Positions 1 through 6,326 are shown, numbered from the stretch's first letter. The stretch: DNA of 7,553 bases from CAADGU01 sp964581605 (GCA_964581605.1 CAZOPF010000169.1:1-7553); one strand, 5' to 3'. Notes: generated by a model not told the origin, from the sequence alone. Numbers and translations: made by a program.

Positions 1-3
1 TTA

Positions 4-33
4 GTGTTTTGGTGTTTTGGTGTTTTGGTTTTG
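4..33. repeat. 8-bp tandem array, left arm (GTGTTTTG units)
   Basis: Three exact GTGTTTTG units (4-11, 12-19, 20-27) are followed by a shortened copy, GTTTTG. Positions 4-22 are an imperfect inverted match to 133-151, the end of the AC-rich array on the right: 16 of 19 pairs are Watson-Crick, two are G-T and one is a mismatch. The two arrays could therefore form a stem enclosing about 110 bases. The left window edge cuts off whatever precedes it. A TAG at 2-4 could be the end of a plus-strand gene, but that cannot be tested here. Confidence 0.8.
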
Positions 34-52
34 GGGAACTTGAATACTTTAA

Positions 53-152
53 CACTCAAACACACAAACACACGATCACTCAAACACACGATCACTCAAA
101 CACACGATCACTCAAACACACAATCACACGATCACTCAAACACTAAAACACG
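53..152. repeat. 8-bp tandem array, right arm (twelve CAC-type octamers)
   Basis: Twelve octamers run in strict 8-bp phase from 53 to 148, followed by CACG. CACTCAAA occurs at 53, 77, 93, 109 and 133. CACACGAT occurs at 69, 85, 101 and 125. The variants are CACACAAA, CACACAAT and CACTAAAA. Alternation of the two main octamers gives a local 16-bp period. The array covers the 3' end of the minus-strand epimerase gene and supplies its last six codons and TGA stop. It is not a CRISPR, because there are no unique spacers. It probably marks, and may terminate, the end of the transcription unit. Confidence 0.85.
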
Positions 153-1325
153 TTTTATCAATTCCAGACAGGCACGGCCGTTATGATAGGGTGTTTTCCA
201 GATACCGGCTTTGTCACGGGGGGCGGGCACGTTGTCCGCGCCGACGTGGGCAACCCAGTCGCCGCCCTGCCGGTCAATGAACACCTGCTGCACAAAACGC
301 CAGCAATTCAATGACGCCTGTAAAAATCGTTCGTCGCCGGTGAGTTGATATGCCTGGAAAAAGCCGATCATGCCCTCGGCTTGCGGCCACCAATCTTTGC
401 TGCGGTCACAAACGCCGTTAGGGTCGCCTTCATTGAAGATGCCGCCGTTGGCATCTACCCCTTCTTGCAGGGTGACGTGGGCGATGTGGCTGGCTACGGC
501 CGTGACCTCCGCCAGTAACTCCTCATCCGCCAACGCTTCGGCCGCTTCCACCAGCAGCCAGCTTGCTTCAATATCGTGTCCGTAGGAGATGGGTGAGGTC
601 AGCGATTGCCAGTCGGCGGTGAAGTGCAGTTTCAGGTGGCCGGTTGGCCGGTCAAGGATGTGATCGAGCATCAGGCGCACAAGGGCATGTTGGCGGGCGC
701 GCAGGGCAGGGTCATCCCAGACGGCCAGCAAGGTGGTGTATGCTTCCAGAATGTGCAAATGGCTGTTCATCGTCTTGGGCACGTGGCCGGGCACCTGGTC
801 TACGTTGATTTCCGGGTAGGGCGACCAATCGCGGTGAAAGGCGTCAAAGTAACCGCCCTGCTCCCGGTCGGCGGCGTGTTGTTCGATGAGGTGGTAAAGG
901 GTTACGGCCGTGTCCCATGCCCCCTGTTCGCCCGTCGCCCGATGATACTCACTCAAGCCATACAGCCCAAACGCCTGCCCATAGATGAGTTTGTGGTCGG
1001 CCAATGGCATTCCGTCCGCCGCCACCAGCCAATACAAACCGCCGTGTTGCTCATCCCAAAAATGGTCGCGCAAAAAGGCGTAGGCGTGGTCGGCCATTTG
1101 CCGGTAGACGGGGTCAGGCCGCCAACGGTAAGCGCGGGAGAATGTCCACAGGAGACGGCCGTGCTGCACCACTCCTTTAGCCGCCATATTATCCACCTGC
1201 CCGGCGTGGTTAATACGCCCGACGAAGCCACCCTGCGCCCTATCTACCGCCCGCGTACTGTAAAAGGGCAAGATGTTGCCGGTGAGTTCTCGTTCCAGTT
1301 CTGTTTGATACGTGGTGATGTCCAT
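132..1325 (-). CDS. Cellobiose 2-epimerase-like protein, N-acylglucosamine 2-epimerase (AGE) family
   Basis: AGE-family (alpha/alpha)6-barrel enzyme of 397 residues, close to the usual 390-410. It is expected in the cytoplasm and predicted to invert C2 of the reducing sugar of beta-1,4-disaccharides such as cellobiose (cellobiose to glucosyl-mannose). Seen in the sequence are the family's active-site blocks: R57 in HGRLLW, NSHLHILEAYT (187-197), H250 and E253 in SYGHDIEASW, W313 and E317 in WWPQAEG, and H381 in PYHNGRACLE. These match the arginine, general acid/base histidines, tryptophan and glutamates known for cellobiose epimerases, so the protein looks active. Other AGE sugars (mannose, GlcNAc, sulfoquinovose-type) remain possible. 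The ATG at 1325 is preferred over a TTG 15 codons upstream, because homology begins just after it. Neither start has a clear Shine-Dalgarno. It lies 75 bp downstream of the PLP-enzyme gene on the same strand, so cotranscription is likely. The last residues, RVLVFE, and the stop come from the octamer array. Confidence 0.88.
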   Translation of the reverse strand: MDITTYQTELERELTGNILPFYSTRAVDRAQGGFVGRINHAGQVDNMAAKGVVQHGRLLWTFSRAYRWRPDPVYRQMADHAYAFLRDHFWDEQHGGLYWLVAADGMPLADHKLIYGQAFGLYGLSEYHRATGEQGAWDTAVTLYHLIEQHAADREQGGYFDAFHRDWSPYPEINVDQVPGHVPKTMNSHLHILEAYTTLLAVWDDPALRARQHALVRLMLDHILDRPTGHLKLHFTADWQSLTSPISYGHDIEASWLLVEAAEALADEELLAEVTAVASHIAHVTLQEGVDANGGIFNEGDPNGVCDRSKDWWPQAEGMIGFFQAYQLTGDERFLQASLNCWRFVQQVFIDRQGGDWVAHVGADNVPAPRDKAGIWKTPYHNGRACLELIKRVLVFE

Positions 1326-1369
1326 TAAACTATCTGTTGGTGAGAAATAGCGGGCGTGCTGAAAAACCA

Positions 1370-1399
1370 ATAATCAGGGAGAAACCATCTTGTTGACAA
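1370..1399 (-). promoter_or_regulatory. Weak candidate sigma-70 promoter for the epimerase gene
   Basis: On the minus strand, TTGTCA (1399-1394, 5/6 to the -35 consensus) is followed after 18 bp by GATTAT (1375-1370, 4/6 to the -10). It lies between the PLP-enzyme stop and the epimerase start. It could give the epimerase its own promoter in addition to read-through. This is pattern matching only. Confidence 0.2.
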
Positions 1400-1400
1400 C

Positions 1401-2378
1401 TCAGAGCAATTTGTCGGCAAAGGCGGGCAGGGCGGCCGTGCCGCCAGTGTGCCAGAAGAGGACGGACTGGCCGCGGGTGAAGGCGCCCCAGCGAATCAGG
1501 TCTATCAACCCGGCCATAGCCCGGCCTGTGTACACCGGGTCGAGCAAAATGCCTTCTAGCTGGGCCACCATGCGAATCGCCTCGCGTTCAGCTTCGCCCA
1601 CAATGGCGTACCCCCCACCTAAATAATCGTCATTTACGTCTACCAGGTCGGCTACGGCCGTAATCCCCAATCCCAGGTGTGTGGCCGTGGCTGTGGCCAG
1701 GGCGGCGACGTGCATTTGTAGTTCATCGGCGGGGTGGTCAATGCTAATGCCAATGATACGGCCGTGAAAGCCCGCCACTTTGGCCCCCAACACCATGCCC
1801 GCCTGGGTGCCGCCGCTGCTGCTGCCCACAATCACAAAATCAATGTTCACGTTGGCCTGGCTCAATTGGGCGGCTAATTCTTCCATAGCCAGCACATACC
1901 CCGTTGCCCCCCAGACATTAGAGCCGCCCAATGGAATGACATATGGTTTGCGCCCTATTCTCTCCACTTCGGCCACAATTTCGGGGATTACATGGCTACG
2001 TTCTCGGTCACCCGTCCAATAGAGGTGCGCCCCCAACAGATGATTAAGCAGCAGATTGCCGGTGACGGCCGCAGGTGGCTGCCCACGCAGCACCAGGCTA
2101 CACCCCAACCCAAATTTGGCAGCGGCGGCGGCCGTCTGGCGACAATGATTGCTTTGCGCCGCGCCAGTTGTAATGAGGTGGTCGCAGCCATGTTTGAGAG
2201 CGTCAGCTACCAGGAATTCCAGCTTGCGCGTCTTGTTGCCGCCGCCAGCCAGCCCGGTCTGGTCATCCCGCTTGATGTAAATGTCTGGCCCATCCAGATG
2301 CCGGGTAAGCCGTTCCAGCTTTTCCAGCGGCGTGGGCAGGTGGGCAATAGAGAGACGAGGTGGGTAGTTTGGTTTCAT
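1401..2378 (-). CDS. D-cysteine desulfhydrase-like PLP enzyme (ACC deaminase/DCyD family)
   Basis: Fold-type II PLP enzyme of 325 residues, matching the family length of about 330. The predicted reaction breaks D-cysteine into pyruvate, H2S and ammonia in the cytoplasm. Visible motifs are the Schiff-base lysine K49 in GGGNKTRKLE, S76 in GAAQSNHCRQT, LGGSNVWGATGY (150-161), the phosphate-loop-like GSSSGGTQAG (185-194), and HTGGTAALPAF (310-320). Two positions separate the subfamilies. ACC deaminases have Tyr-Glu in the PVYEG motif and Leu in the C-terminal H-L-G-G motif. This protein has Y283-T284 (PVYTG) and T311 (HTGG), which is the desulfhydrase pattern, so ACC deaminase activity is unlikely. 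The ATG at 2378 is chosen because the upstream extension runs into the repeat array. No Shine-Dalgarno is present; a TATAAT 6 bases upstream suggests a leaderless mRNA. It is the first gene of a probable two-gene unit with the epimerase, with no obvious metabolic link between them. Confidence 0.88.
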   Translation of the reverse strand: MKPNYPPRLSIAHLPTPLEKLERLTRHLDGPDIYIKRDDQTGLAGGGNKTRKLEFLVADALKHGCDHLITTGAAQSNHCRQTAAAAAKFGLGCSLVLRGQPPAAVTGNLLLNHLLGAHLYWTGDRERSHVIPEIVAEVERIGRKPYVIPLGGSNVWGATGYVLAMEELAAQLSQANVNIDFVIVGSSSGGTQAGMVLGAKVAGFHGRIIGISIDHPADELQMHVAALATATATHLGLGITAVADLVDVNDDYLGGGYAIVGEAEREAIRMVAQLEGILLDPVYTGRAMAGLIDLIRWGAFTRGQSVLFWHTGGTAALPAFADKLL

Positions 2379-2384
2379 GGGGGA

Positions 2385-2390
2385 ATTATA
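2385..2390 (-). promoter_or_regulatory. Consensus -10 box (TATAAT) directly upstream of the PLP-enzyme start
   Basis: A perfect TATAAT on the minus strand ends 6 bases before the ATG at 2378, so transcription would begin at or next to the start codon. At 17-bp spacing the -35 position reads ATTACG (3/6), which is weak and lies within the repeat array. Together with the absence of a Shine-Dalgarno, this points to leaderless transcription. Confidence 0.4.
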
Positions 2391-2398
2391 TCCTGTAA

Positions 2399-2450
2399 CG
2401 CGTGATGCGTAATGCGCCATGCGTGCAGAGGTCATAAGTCACGCATCGCG
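2399..2450. repeat. Period-7 array with inverted arms, at the 3' end of the SBBP/PKD gene (possible terminator)
   Basis: Four 7-bp units, GCGTGAT, GCGTAAT, GCGCCAT and GCGTGCA, run from 2400 to 2427. The left arm CGCGTGATGCGT (2399-2410) pairs with ACGCATCGCG (2441-2450): a 6-bp and a 4-bp perfect stem separated by a TG bulge, with a 30-base loop. It starts 2 bases after the TAA (2453-2455) of the minus-strand SBBP/PKD gene and lies upstream of the PLP-enzyme promoter. There is no T-tract, so it is not a classical intrinsic terminator. Confidence 0.65.
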
Positions 2451-2452
2451 GC

Positions 2453-3736
2453 TTACGGATTTGGTAGTGACTCGGCCACGTTATGGATTACGGGCAGATA
2501 AATCGGCCACCAGGCGTGCACGGCGTTCAGCTGGATGAGGCTATCTGTGCCATCTGGCCCGGCGACGGTGAGGGTGACGGTGTAACGGCCGGGTTGGGCA
2601 TAGGTATGGCGGGGATTCAAGTCCGTGCTGGCCTGCCCATCACCAAAGTGCCAGGTGGTGCTGACAATTTCTCCTAACGAGAGATTGGTGAACTGGACGG
2701 TGAGAGGCGCGGGGCCGGTGGGGGGCACGGCCGTAAAATCAGCCACCACCNNNNNNNNNNNNNNNNNNNNNNNNNNNNNNNNNNNNNNNNNNNNNNNNNN
2801 NNNNNNNNNNNNNNNNNNNNNNNNNNNNNNNNNNNNNNNNNNNNNNNNNNCATCAAAATTGCCATGCAGCGCCGGCCCCAGAACGCCTGTGGTCATGGTG
2901 AAGTTCGTGGAATCTGTCCAGCCGGTGATATAAGCATTTCCGGCCGTGTCCAGCGCAATGGCCCGCCCTTCTTCCTGGCTGCTGCCACCCAACCGCGAGG
3001 CATGGAGCACGGCCGTGCCCGCCGCATCCAACACCAGTAAAAACATATCCCGTTCCCCCGCCGGTTGGCTATTCACACTGTTCGTGCTGGTAATAAAGTC
3101 AACCGAGGTGGTGCTGCCGGTCACATAAGCATTTCCCTCATCGTCAATGGTCACAGCCATAGCCCGGTCTGGCTCCAATCCACCTAGAAACGTGCAATAA
3201 ACCAGGCCGCTGCCGTCGGCCGCCACCTTGAGCAAAAAGCCATCGCCACTGTCATTATAGGTGGTGTCATAACCGGGCACGTTGCCAAAGAGGGAGCAAA
3301 AATCGGGTGAAGCCGTGTTCCCCACCACATAGGCGTAGCCCTGGTCATCCACCACAATATCGGTCGCCTCATCCAGGGCAAAAAAAGTCAATGTATAAAA
3401 CCAGAAAATATACTCGGCCTGGCTGCCATCGGGGTTAAATTTGGCAATAAAGGCATCAATGCCATGATTCGGCGGCAGCGTATGGGTACGGGTGGGAAAA
3501 TCAATAGATTCGCTGCGGCCGACGATGTATACGCCGCCATCATCGTCCACGGCAATGCTGTAACCGTAATCGGGCAGGCTGCCGCCCAGGTAGGTGCCGT
3601 AAATCGGTGCGTGGGGGGCGGTAATCGGCAATCGGTGATCGGAGGGGGAGATGTGGGCGAACACGGCCGTGACCAGCCCCACCAATGCCAACGGCAGGGC
3701 AACCAGCAAAACCAACGTGAGTGTGCGACGAATCAT
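2453..3736 (-). CDS. Secreted SBBP beta-propeller/PKD protein (contains an assembly gap)
   Basis: Exported protein of unknown specific function. Residues 1-27 form a signal peptide (RR near the start, a long Leu/Val core, likely cleavage after AVFA). A short linker follows. From about 45 to the gap at 296 come four SBBP repeats of roughly 60-65 residues, recognisable by TYLGG, IAVDDDGGVYIVG, GNAYVTGSTTSVDF and GNAYITGWTDSTNF. SBBP units are predicted propeller blades. After the gap there is a PKD domain (about 330-410, with WHFGDG and YTVTLTV). The protein ends with a tail containing WWPIYLPVIHN. The 100 N bases hide an unknown number of blades, so the true length exceeds or differs from 427 residues; the same reading frame on both sides may be chance. 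The ATG at 3736 has an AAGGA 7 bases upstream. It is divergent from the choice-of-anchor B gene. A heptamer array fragment encodes linker residues 33-40. Confidence 0.8.
   Translation of the reverse strand: MIRRTLTLVLLVALPLALVGLVTAVFAHISPSDHRLPITAPHAPIYGTYLGGSLPDYGYSIAVDDDGGVYIVGRSESIDFPTRTHTLPPNHGIDAFIAKFNPDGSQAEYIFWFYTLTFFALDEATDIVVDDQGYAYVVGNTASPDFCSLFGNVPGYDTTYNDSGDGFLLKVAADGSGLVYCTFLGGLEPDRAMAVTIDDEGNAYVTGSTTSVDFITSTNSVNSQPAGERDMFLLVLDAAGTAVLHASRLGGSSQEEGRAIALDTAGNAYITGWTDSTNFTMTTGVLGPALHGNFDXXXXXXXXXXXXXXXXXXXXXXXXXXXXXXXXXXVVADFTAVPPTGPAPLTVQFTNLSLGEIVSTTWHFGDGQASTDLNPRHTYAQPGRYTVTLTVAGPDGTDSLIQLNAVHAWWPIYLPVIHNVAESLPNP
2751..2850. other. Scaffold gap (100 N)
   Basis: Exactly 100 undetermined bases, the usual placeholder for a gap of unknown size. 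It falls within the SBBP-repeat region of the secreted protein. Adjacent repeats share DNA stretches (for example ATAAGCATTTCC at 2930 and 3125), so an assembly break caused by repeats is the likely reason. Confidence 0.97.
3620..3642. repeat. Heptamer array fragment inside coding sequence
   Basis: Three heptamers, GGTAATC, GGCAATC and GGTGATC, followed by GG, lie in frame within the SBBP/PKD gene. They encode, on the minus strand, part of the linker between signal peptide and propeller (SDHRLPIT). They closely match the intergenic heptamers at 7203-7223 (GGTAATC, GGTAATC, GGTGAAC). Three 7-bp units equal 21 bp, so such an insertion keeps the frame. Confidence 0.65.
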
Positions 3737-3781
3737 AAAACATTCCTTTTCCTTTTGTCAGGTATTAGAAAAGCGCCATAA

Positions 3782-3809
3782 TTGTAAACGTTAAGGTGAA
3801 TTTCATAAT
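3782..3809 (+). promoter_or_regulatory. Candidate sigma-70 promoter for the choice-of-anchor B gene
   Basis: TTGTAA (3782-3787, 4/6 to the -35) is followed after 16 bp by CATAAT (3804-3809, 5/6 to the -10). A start near 3816 would give a leader of about 20 bases that contains the ribosome site. A second CATAAT begins 7 bp further on, at 3811. Confidence 0.35.
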
Positions 3810-3822
3810 TCATAATTCTGCA

Positions 3823-3828
3823 AAGGAG
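3823..3828 (+). promoter_or_regulatory. Shine-Dalgarno site (AAGGAG) fixing the start at 3836
   Basis: AAGGAG lies 7 bases before the ATG at 3836. A TTG two codons further upstream (3830) would be only 1 base from the site, so the ATG is the start. Confidence 0.8.
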
Positions 3829-3835
3829 TTTGTAC

Positions 3836-5116
3836 ATGTTCCCTCGACCCAACCGCGTATTATGGCTAACGGCCGTGCTGCTGTTAGCCGCCATCACCCT
3901 CATCCGGCAGCAGCAGATAATGGCCCAAAGCGGCGGCAGCACCGCCGCCGTCTGCCAAAATGGCGTCGCCGCCGGTTATCCCTGTGATCGGGTCAATTTA
4001 CTTTCTTACACTGGCAAAATGGAACTGGGGGCCACCATTACCAACAGTCTGGTGGCTAATCTGTGGGGCTGGACAGACCCGGAAACGGGCAGCGAATATG
4101 TGATAGTGGGGCTGCAAGAAGGCACGGCCTTTGTAGATGTGAGCAACCCGCTCACCCCCACCTACCTGGGGCTGCTGCCCACCCATTTCCCCACCGCCAC
4201 GCTCTCTCCCTTCCGTGATATGAAAGTGTACCAAAACTACGCCTACATCATCGGCGACGCGCCCAGCCAGAATGGATTGCAGATTTTTGACCTGACCACG
4301 CTGCGGGGCATTACCACCCCCACCACTTTTAGCGAAACGGCCCATTACGACGGCATTGTGGACGGGCACAACATCTTCATCCATGAAGCTACCGGTTATG
4401 CCTACGTGGTACGGCGCGGCGCCGGCGCCTGCAACACCGGCACGGTGATGATTGACCTGCAAGACCCACTCAACCCGGCAGATGCCGGTTGTTATGGCGC
4501 TGGCGGCATTGCTTCTGACCTGCAATGTGTGTTGTATCATGGCCCAGACGCCGATTATCAGGGGCGGGAGATTTGCCTGGTCGCCAGCGATGATAATGTG
4601 GTCGTTGGTGATGTGACTTCTAAAACAATGCCGGTTACGCTTGCCATCCGCGACTACCACCATGCCGAACGCGCCCATAGCGCCTGGTTTACAGAAGACC
4701 ATCACTATTTCATTTCAGTGGATATGGATGATGAACACCATCATGGGCTGAATACGCGGGTGTTCATTTGGGATGCGTCTGACCTGGATAACATTCCCGA
4801 AGAGCCGGTTATTTACAACGGCCCGACGACAGGCAGCGACCATAACATTTGGGTGCGGGGCGATTATGCCTACATTGGTAATTTGCGTGCCGGATTGCGC
4901 ATTTTGGATTTACGCCAGATTGCCAATGGTACGTTGGCACAAGCCGCGTACTTTGACAACTTCGCGCCGAACAACTTTGCCGGGCATGAACAGGGGGCCT
5001 GGGCGGTCTATCCTTATTTTGAAAGCGGGGTCATTGCCATTAGTGACCGGACGGAGGGGTTGTTTTTGGTACGGCCGTTGCTGGAACAGACATTCCTGCC
5101 GATGGTGCGTAAATAG
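3836..5116 (+). CDS. Secreted choice-of-anchor B family protein (LVIVD repeats)
   Basis: Extracellular protein of 426 residues in the choice-of-anchor B family, whose members share a beta-propeller-like body and differ in their C-terminal anchoring signal. The biochemical function of the family is unknown. Seen here: a signal peptide (1-30, hydrophobic 8-23, likely cleavage IMA/Q), a conserved Cys pair C40/C50, and family blocks LWGWTDPETGSEYVIVGLQ (76-94), GTAFVDVSNPLTPTYLG (96-112), HNIFIHEATGYAYVV (178-192), PDADYQGREIC (237-247), NTRVFIWDASDLDN (306-319), SDHNIWVRGDYAYIGNLRAG (334-353) and FESGVIAISD (395-404). Six cysteines could form three disulfides. A His/Asp/Glu-rich stretch (275-303) might bind metal. 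The protein ends LLEQTFLPMVRK; no LPXTG, PEP-CTERM or type IX signal is visible, so this tail occupies the anchor slot. The start is fixed by AAGGAG. The stop TAG lies in the convergent palindrome. Confidence 0.9.
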   Translation: MFPRPNRVLWLTAVLLLAAITLIRQQQIMAQSGGSTAAVCQNGVAAGYPCDRVNLLSYTGKMELGATITNSLVANLWGWTDPETGSEYVIVGLQEGTAFVDVSNPLTPTYLGLLPTHFPTATLSPFRDMKVYQNYAYIIGDAPSQNGLQIFDLTTLRGITTPTTFSETAHYDGIVDGHNIFIHEATGYAYVVRRGAGACNTGTVMIDLQDPLNPADAGCYGAGGIASDLQCVLYHGPDADYQGREICLVASDDNVVVGDVTSKTMPVTLAIRDYHHAERAHSAWFTEDHHYFISVDMDDEHHHGLNTRVFIWDASDLDNIPEEPVIYNGPTTGSDHNIWVRGDYAYIGNLRAGLRILDLRQIANGTLAQAAYFDNFAPNNFAGHEQGAWAVYPYFESGVIAISDRTEGLFLVRPLLEQTFLPMVRK

Positions 5117-5165
5117 GTAATTGGGTAATTGAGCAATTGAGTAATTACCCAATTACTCAATTACC
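5116..5165. terminator. Bidirectional palindromic array between convergent genes
   Basis: Octamers GGTAATTG, GGTAATTG, AGCAATTG and AGTAATTA (5116-5147) continue as CCCAATTA and CTCAATTA (5148-5163) plus CC. The arms 5116-5138 and 5143-5165 are inverted copies matching at 20 of 23 positions, around the loop GAGT. The last base of the plus-strand TAG (5114-5116) is the first base of the left arm, and the minus-strand TAA (5163-5161) is inside the right arm. The position suits a two-way terminator. There is no T-tract, and the stem is AT-rich. Confidence 0.7.
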
Positions 5166-6237
5166 AGTTCTCCCATGGATCCATCTCAAACAACTTGAAA
5201 TAGACATATTTGGCCATGATGGCGGCTGAGGCAATAACGGGCACAATGACCAGGGCTGTCAGTATCCCGGCCAATGCCAGCGACGCGATGATGGCCGTGA
5301 AAACAACGGCTGGATGGATATTCAGACTGCTACTCATAATGCGCGGCCGTAGCCAGATATTTTCCACCAGTTGTACCAGACTCATGACCGCAATGACCAA
5401 CAGGGTAAAAAGAACATTAGACATCTCAAACAGCGTGGAGCCAGCAAACAGGGCCACAGCGGCCGCAATAACCACCACAATGGTTGAGCCTACAGAAGGG
5501 ATAACATTGAAAACAGCCATCAATAAACCAAACACGACGGCCCCAGGCAAACCAATCATTAGCGCGCCAACGGCCGTCAGAAAACCCACTACCACAGACA
5601 ATCGCAACTGCCCCTGAATGTAGCGCCGCCAGACATGCTGCACTTCTTCATACAGGCGACGGCCGTCCCCTTCATACCCATTCGGCAGCCAGCGAAACAC
5701 CCATGCCCGCAGCCGCCCCCAATCCAACAACAAATAATAGGTCGTCACAATGACGACCAAAATCCAGCCAAAATTCGTCGTCGTCGCCTGCACCACCTGA
5801 AAAATGACATCCGCCTGCAACAAGTCCGGGGTGGAAGCGGCCGTTTGTGAAAACAACGCCGCCGGTTGAATTTGCACATTCAAGATCGTCCAGGGGCGGC
5901 TGAGATACGTTTGCTGAATCTGTTCCAAAATCGCCTGCAACTCGATCAACAGGCTGGTCGTCTGCTCAGAAATCACCTGCACCACCACAATACCAACCAG
6001 CACAAAACCGGCCAGCGACGCCAGATAAACCAGCAGCACCACCAACGAACGATTCAACTTCATCCGTTCATGGGCAAATGACACCACCGGATTCAGCACA
6101 AACGCCAGCAGTGCCGAGACCGCCAACGGCCCCAACAACGCCCGCGACTGATACAGCAAAATGGCGGAAAGGATAAGCAGCAAAATTAAAACAAGATACC
6201 GGGTAGAACGACTCCAGGGTTTACTCATATCTCTCAC
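5161..6237 (-). CDS. AI-2E family transporter (PF01594, TqsA/YdiK-type)
   Basis: Polytopic inner-membrane protein of 358 residues, normal for the family (about 330-370). Members include TqsA, linked to export of the quorum signal AI-2, and others reported as Na+/H+ antiporters; the substrate here cannot be told. Seen: N-terminal hydrophobic segments (about 12-50 and 64-90), an amphipathic/soluble stretch (about 92-145), a membrane segment near 155-175, and a C-terminal bundle. The bundle includes the family motifs GLPGAVVFGLLMAVFNVIPSVGS and ENIWLRPRIMSSSLNIHPAVV. GTG at 6237 is favoured because GGAGG lies 8 bases upstream; the in-frame ATG at 6228 is the alternative. It is convergent with the choice-of-anchor B gene, with only the palindrome between them, and divergent from the SDR gene. 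No luxS or other quorum gene is in the window, so a signalling role is not supported by context. Confidence 0.88.
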   Translation of the reverse strand: MRDMSKPWSRSTRYLVLILLLILSAILLYQSRALLGPLAVSALLAFVLNPVVSFAHERMKLNRSLVVLLVYLASLAGFVLVGIVVVQVISEQTTSLLIELQAILEQIQQTYLSRPWTILNVQIQPAALFSQTAASTPDLLQADVIFQVVQATTTNFGWILVVIVTTYYLLLDWGRLRAWVFRWLPNGYEGDGRRLYEEVQHVWRRYIQGQLRLSVVVGFLTAVGALMIGLPGAVVFGLLMAVFNVIPSVGSTIVVVIAAAVALFAGSTLFEMSNVLFTLLVIAVMSLVQLVENIWLRPRIMSSSLNIHPAVVFTAIIASLALAGILTALVIVPVIASAAIMAKYVYFKLFEMDPWENW

Positions 6238-6245
6238 AAGGACAA

Positions 6246-6250
6246 CCTCC
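6246..6250 (-). promoter_or_regulatory. Shine-Dalgarno site (GGAGG) favouring the GTG start at 6237
   Basis: GGAGG on the minus strand lies 8 bases before GTG 6237, but 17 bases before ATG 6228. A TAAAAT (6272-6267, 5/6 to a -10 box) lies 16 bases further upstream and could be the promoter, although no good -35 accompanies it. Confidence 0.5.
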
Positions 6251-6326
6251 ACACCGTTTGGGCCAGATTTTATCTACTTCTTCCTTCCCAACAAACAGGG
6301 CCTGCCTGAAAAGAGATGTCTGCCCA

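Larger units (their letters stand above)
3737..3835. promoter_or_regulatory. Divergent promoter region between two secreted-protein genes
   Basis: This 99-bp AT-rich spacer separates the SBBP/PKD start (minus) from the choice-of-anchor B start (plus). It holds a strong ribosome site at each end: AAGGA (minus, 3748-3744) and AAGGAG (plus, 3823-3828). It also holds the tandem TTCATAA TTCATAA (3802-3815). Both promoters must lie here or within the genes. No operator was recognised. Confidence 0.5.

Noticed and set aside
53..152. CRISPR-like repeat array
   Set aside because: The units are 8 bp (16 bp as pairs) and directly abutting, with no unique spacers and no cas genes nearby.
4..186. Small 60-codon plus-strand open frame at the left end
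   Set aside because: It is the translation of the octamer arrays (Thr/His/Asn-rich low complexity), with no ribosome site.
606..1328. 240-codon plus-strand open frame
   Set aside because: It lies antisense to the well-supported epimerase and shows no recognisable motif. It is a shadow of the GC-rich coding strand.
1326..1370. TTG start extending the epimerase by 15 codons
   Set aside because: The added residues match nothing expected at the family N-terminus and no ribosome site precedes the TTG.
1393..1398. TTGACA as a plus-strand -35 box
   Set aside because: No plus-strand gene lies downstream; all coding here is on the minus strand.
2379..2435. Upstream start for the PLP enzyme
   Set aside because: The extension would be read from the period-7 repeat array and across the TATAAT box.
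3998..4705. 235-codon minus-strand open frame
   Set aside because: It lies antisense to the choice-of-anchor B gene, which has clear family blocks and a strong ribosome site. The antisense protein has no coherent domain.
5116..5165. Classical Rho-independent terminator
   Set aside because: The stem is AT-rich and no run of T follows on either strand. It is kept only as a probable, non-classical terminator.
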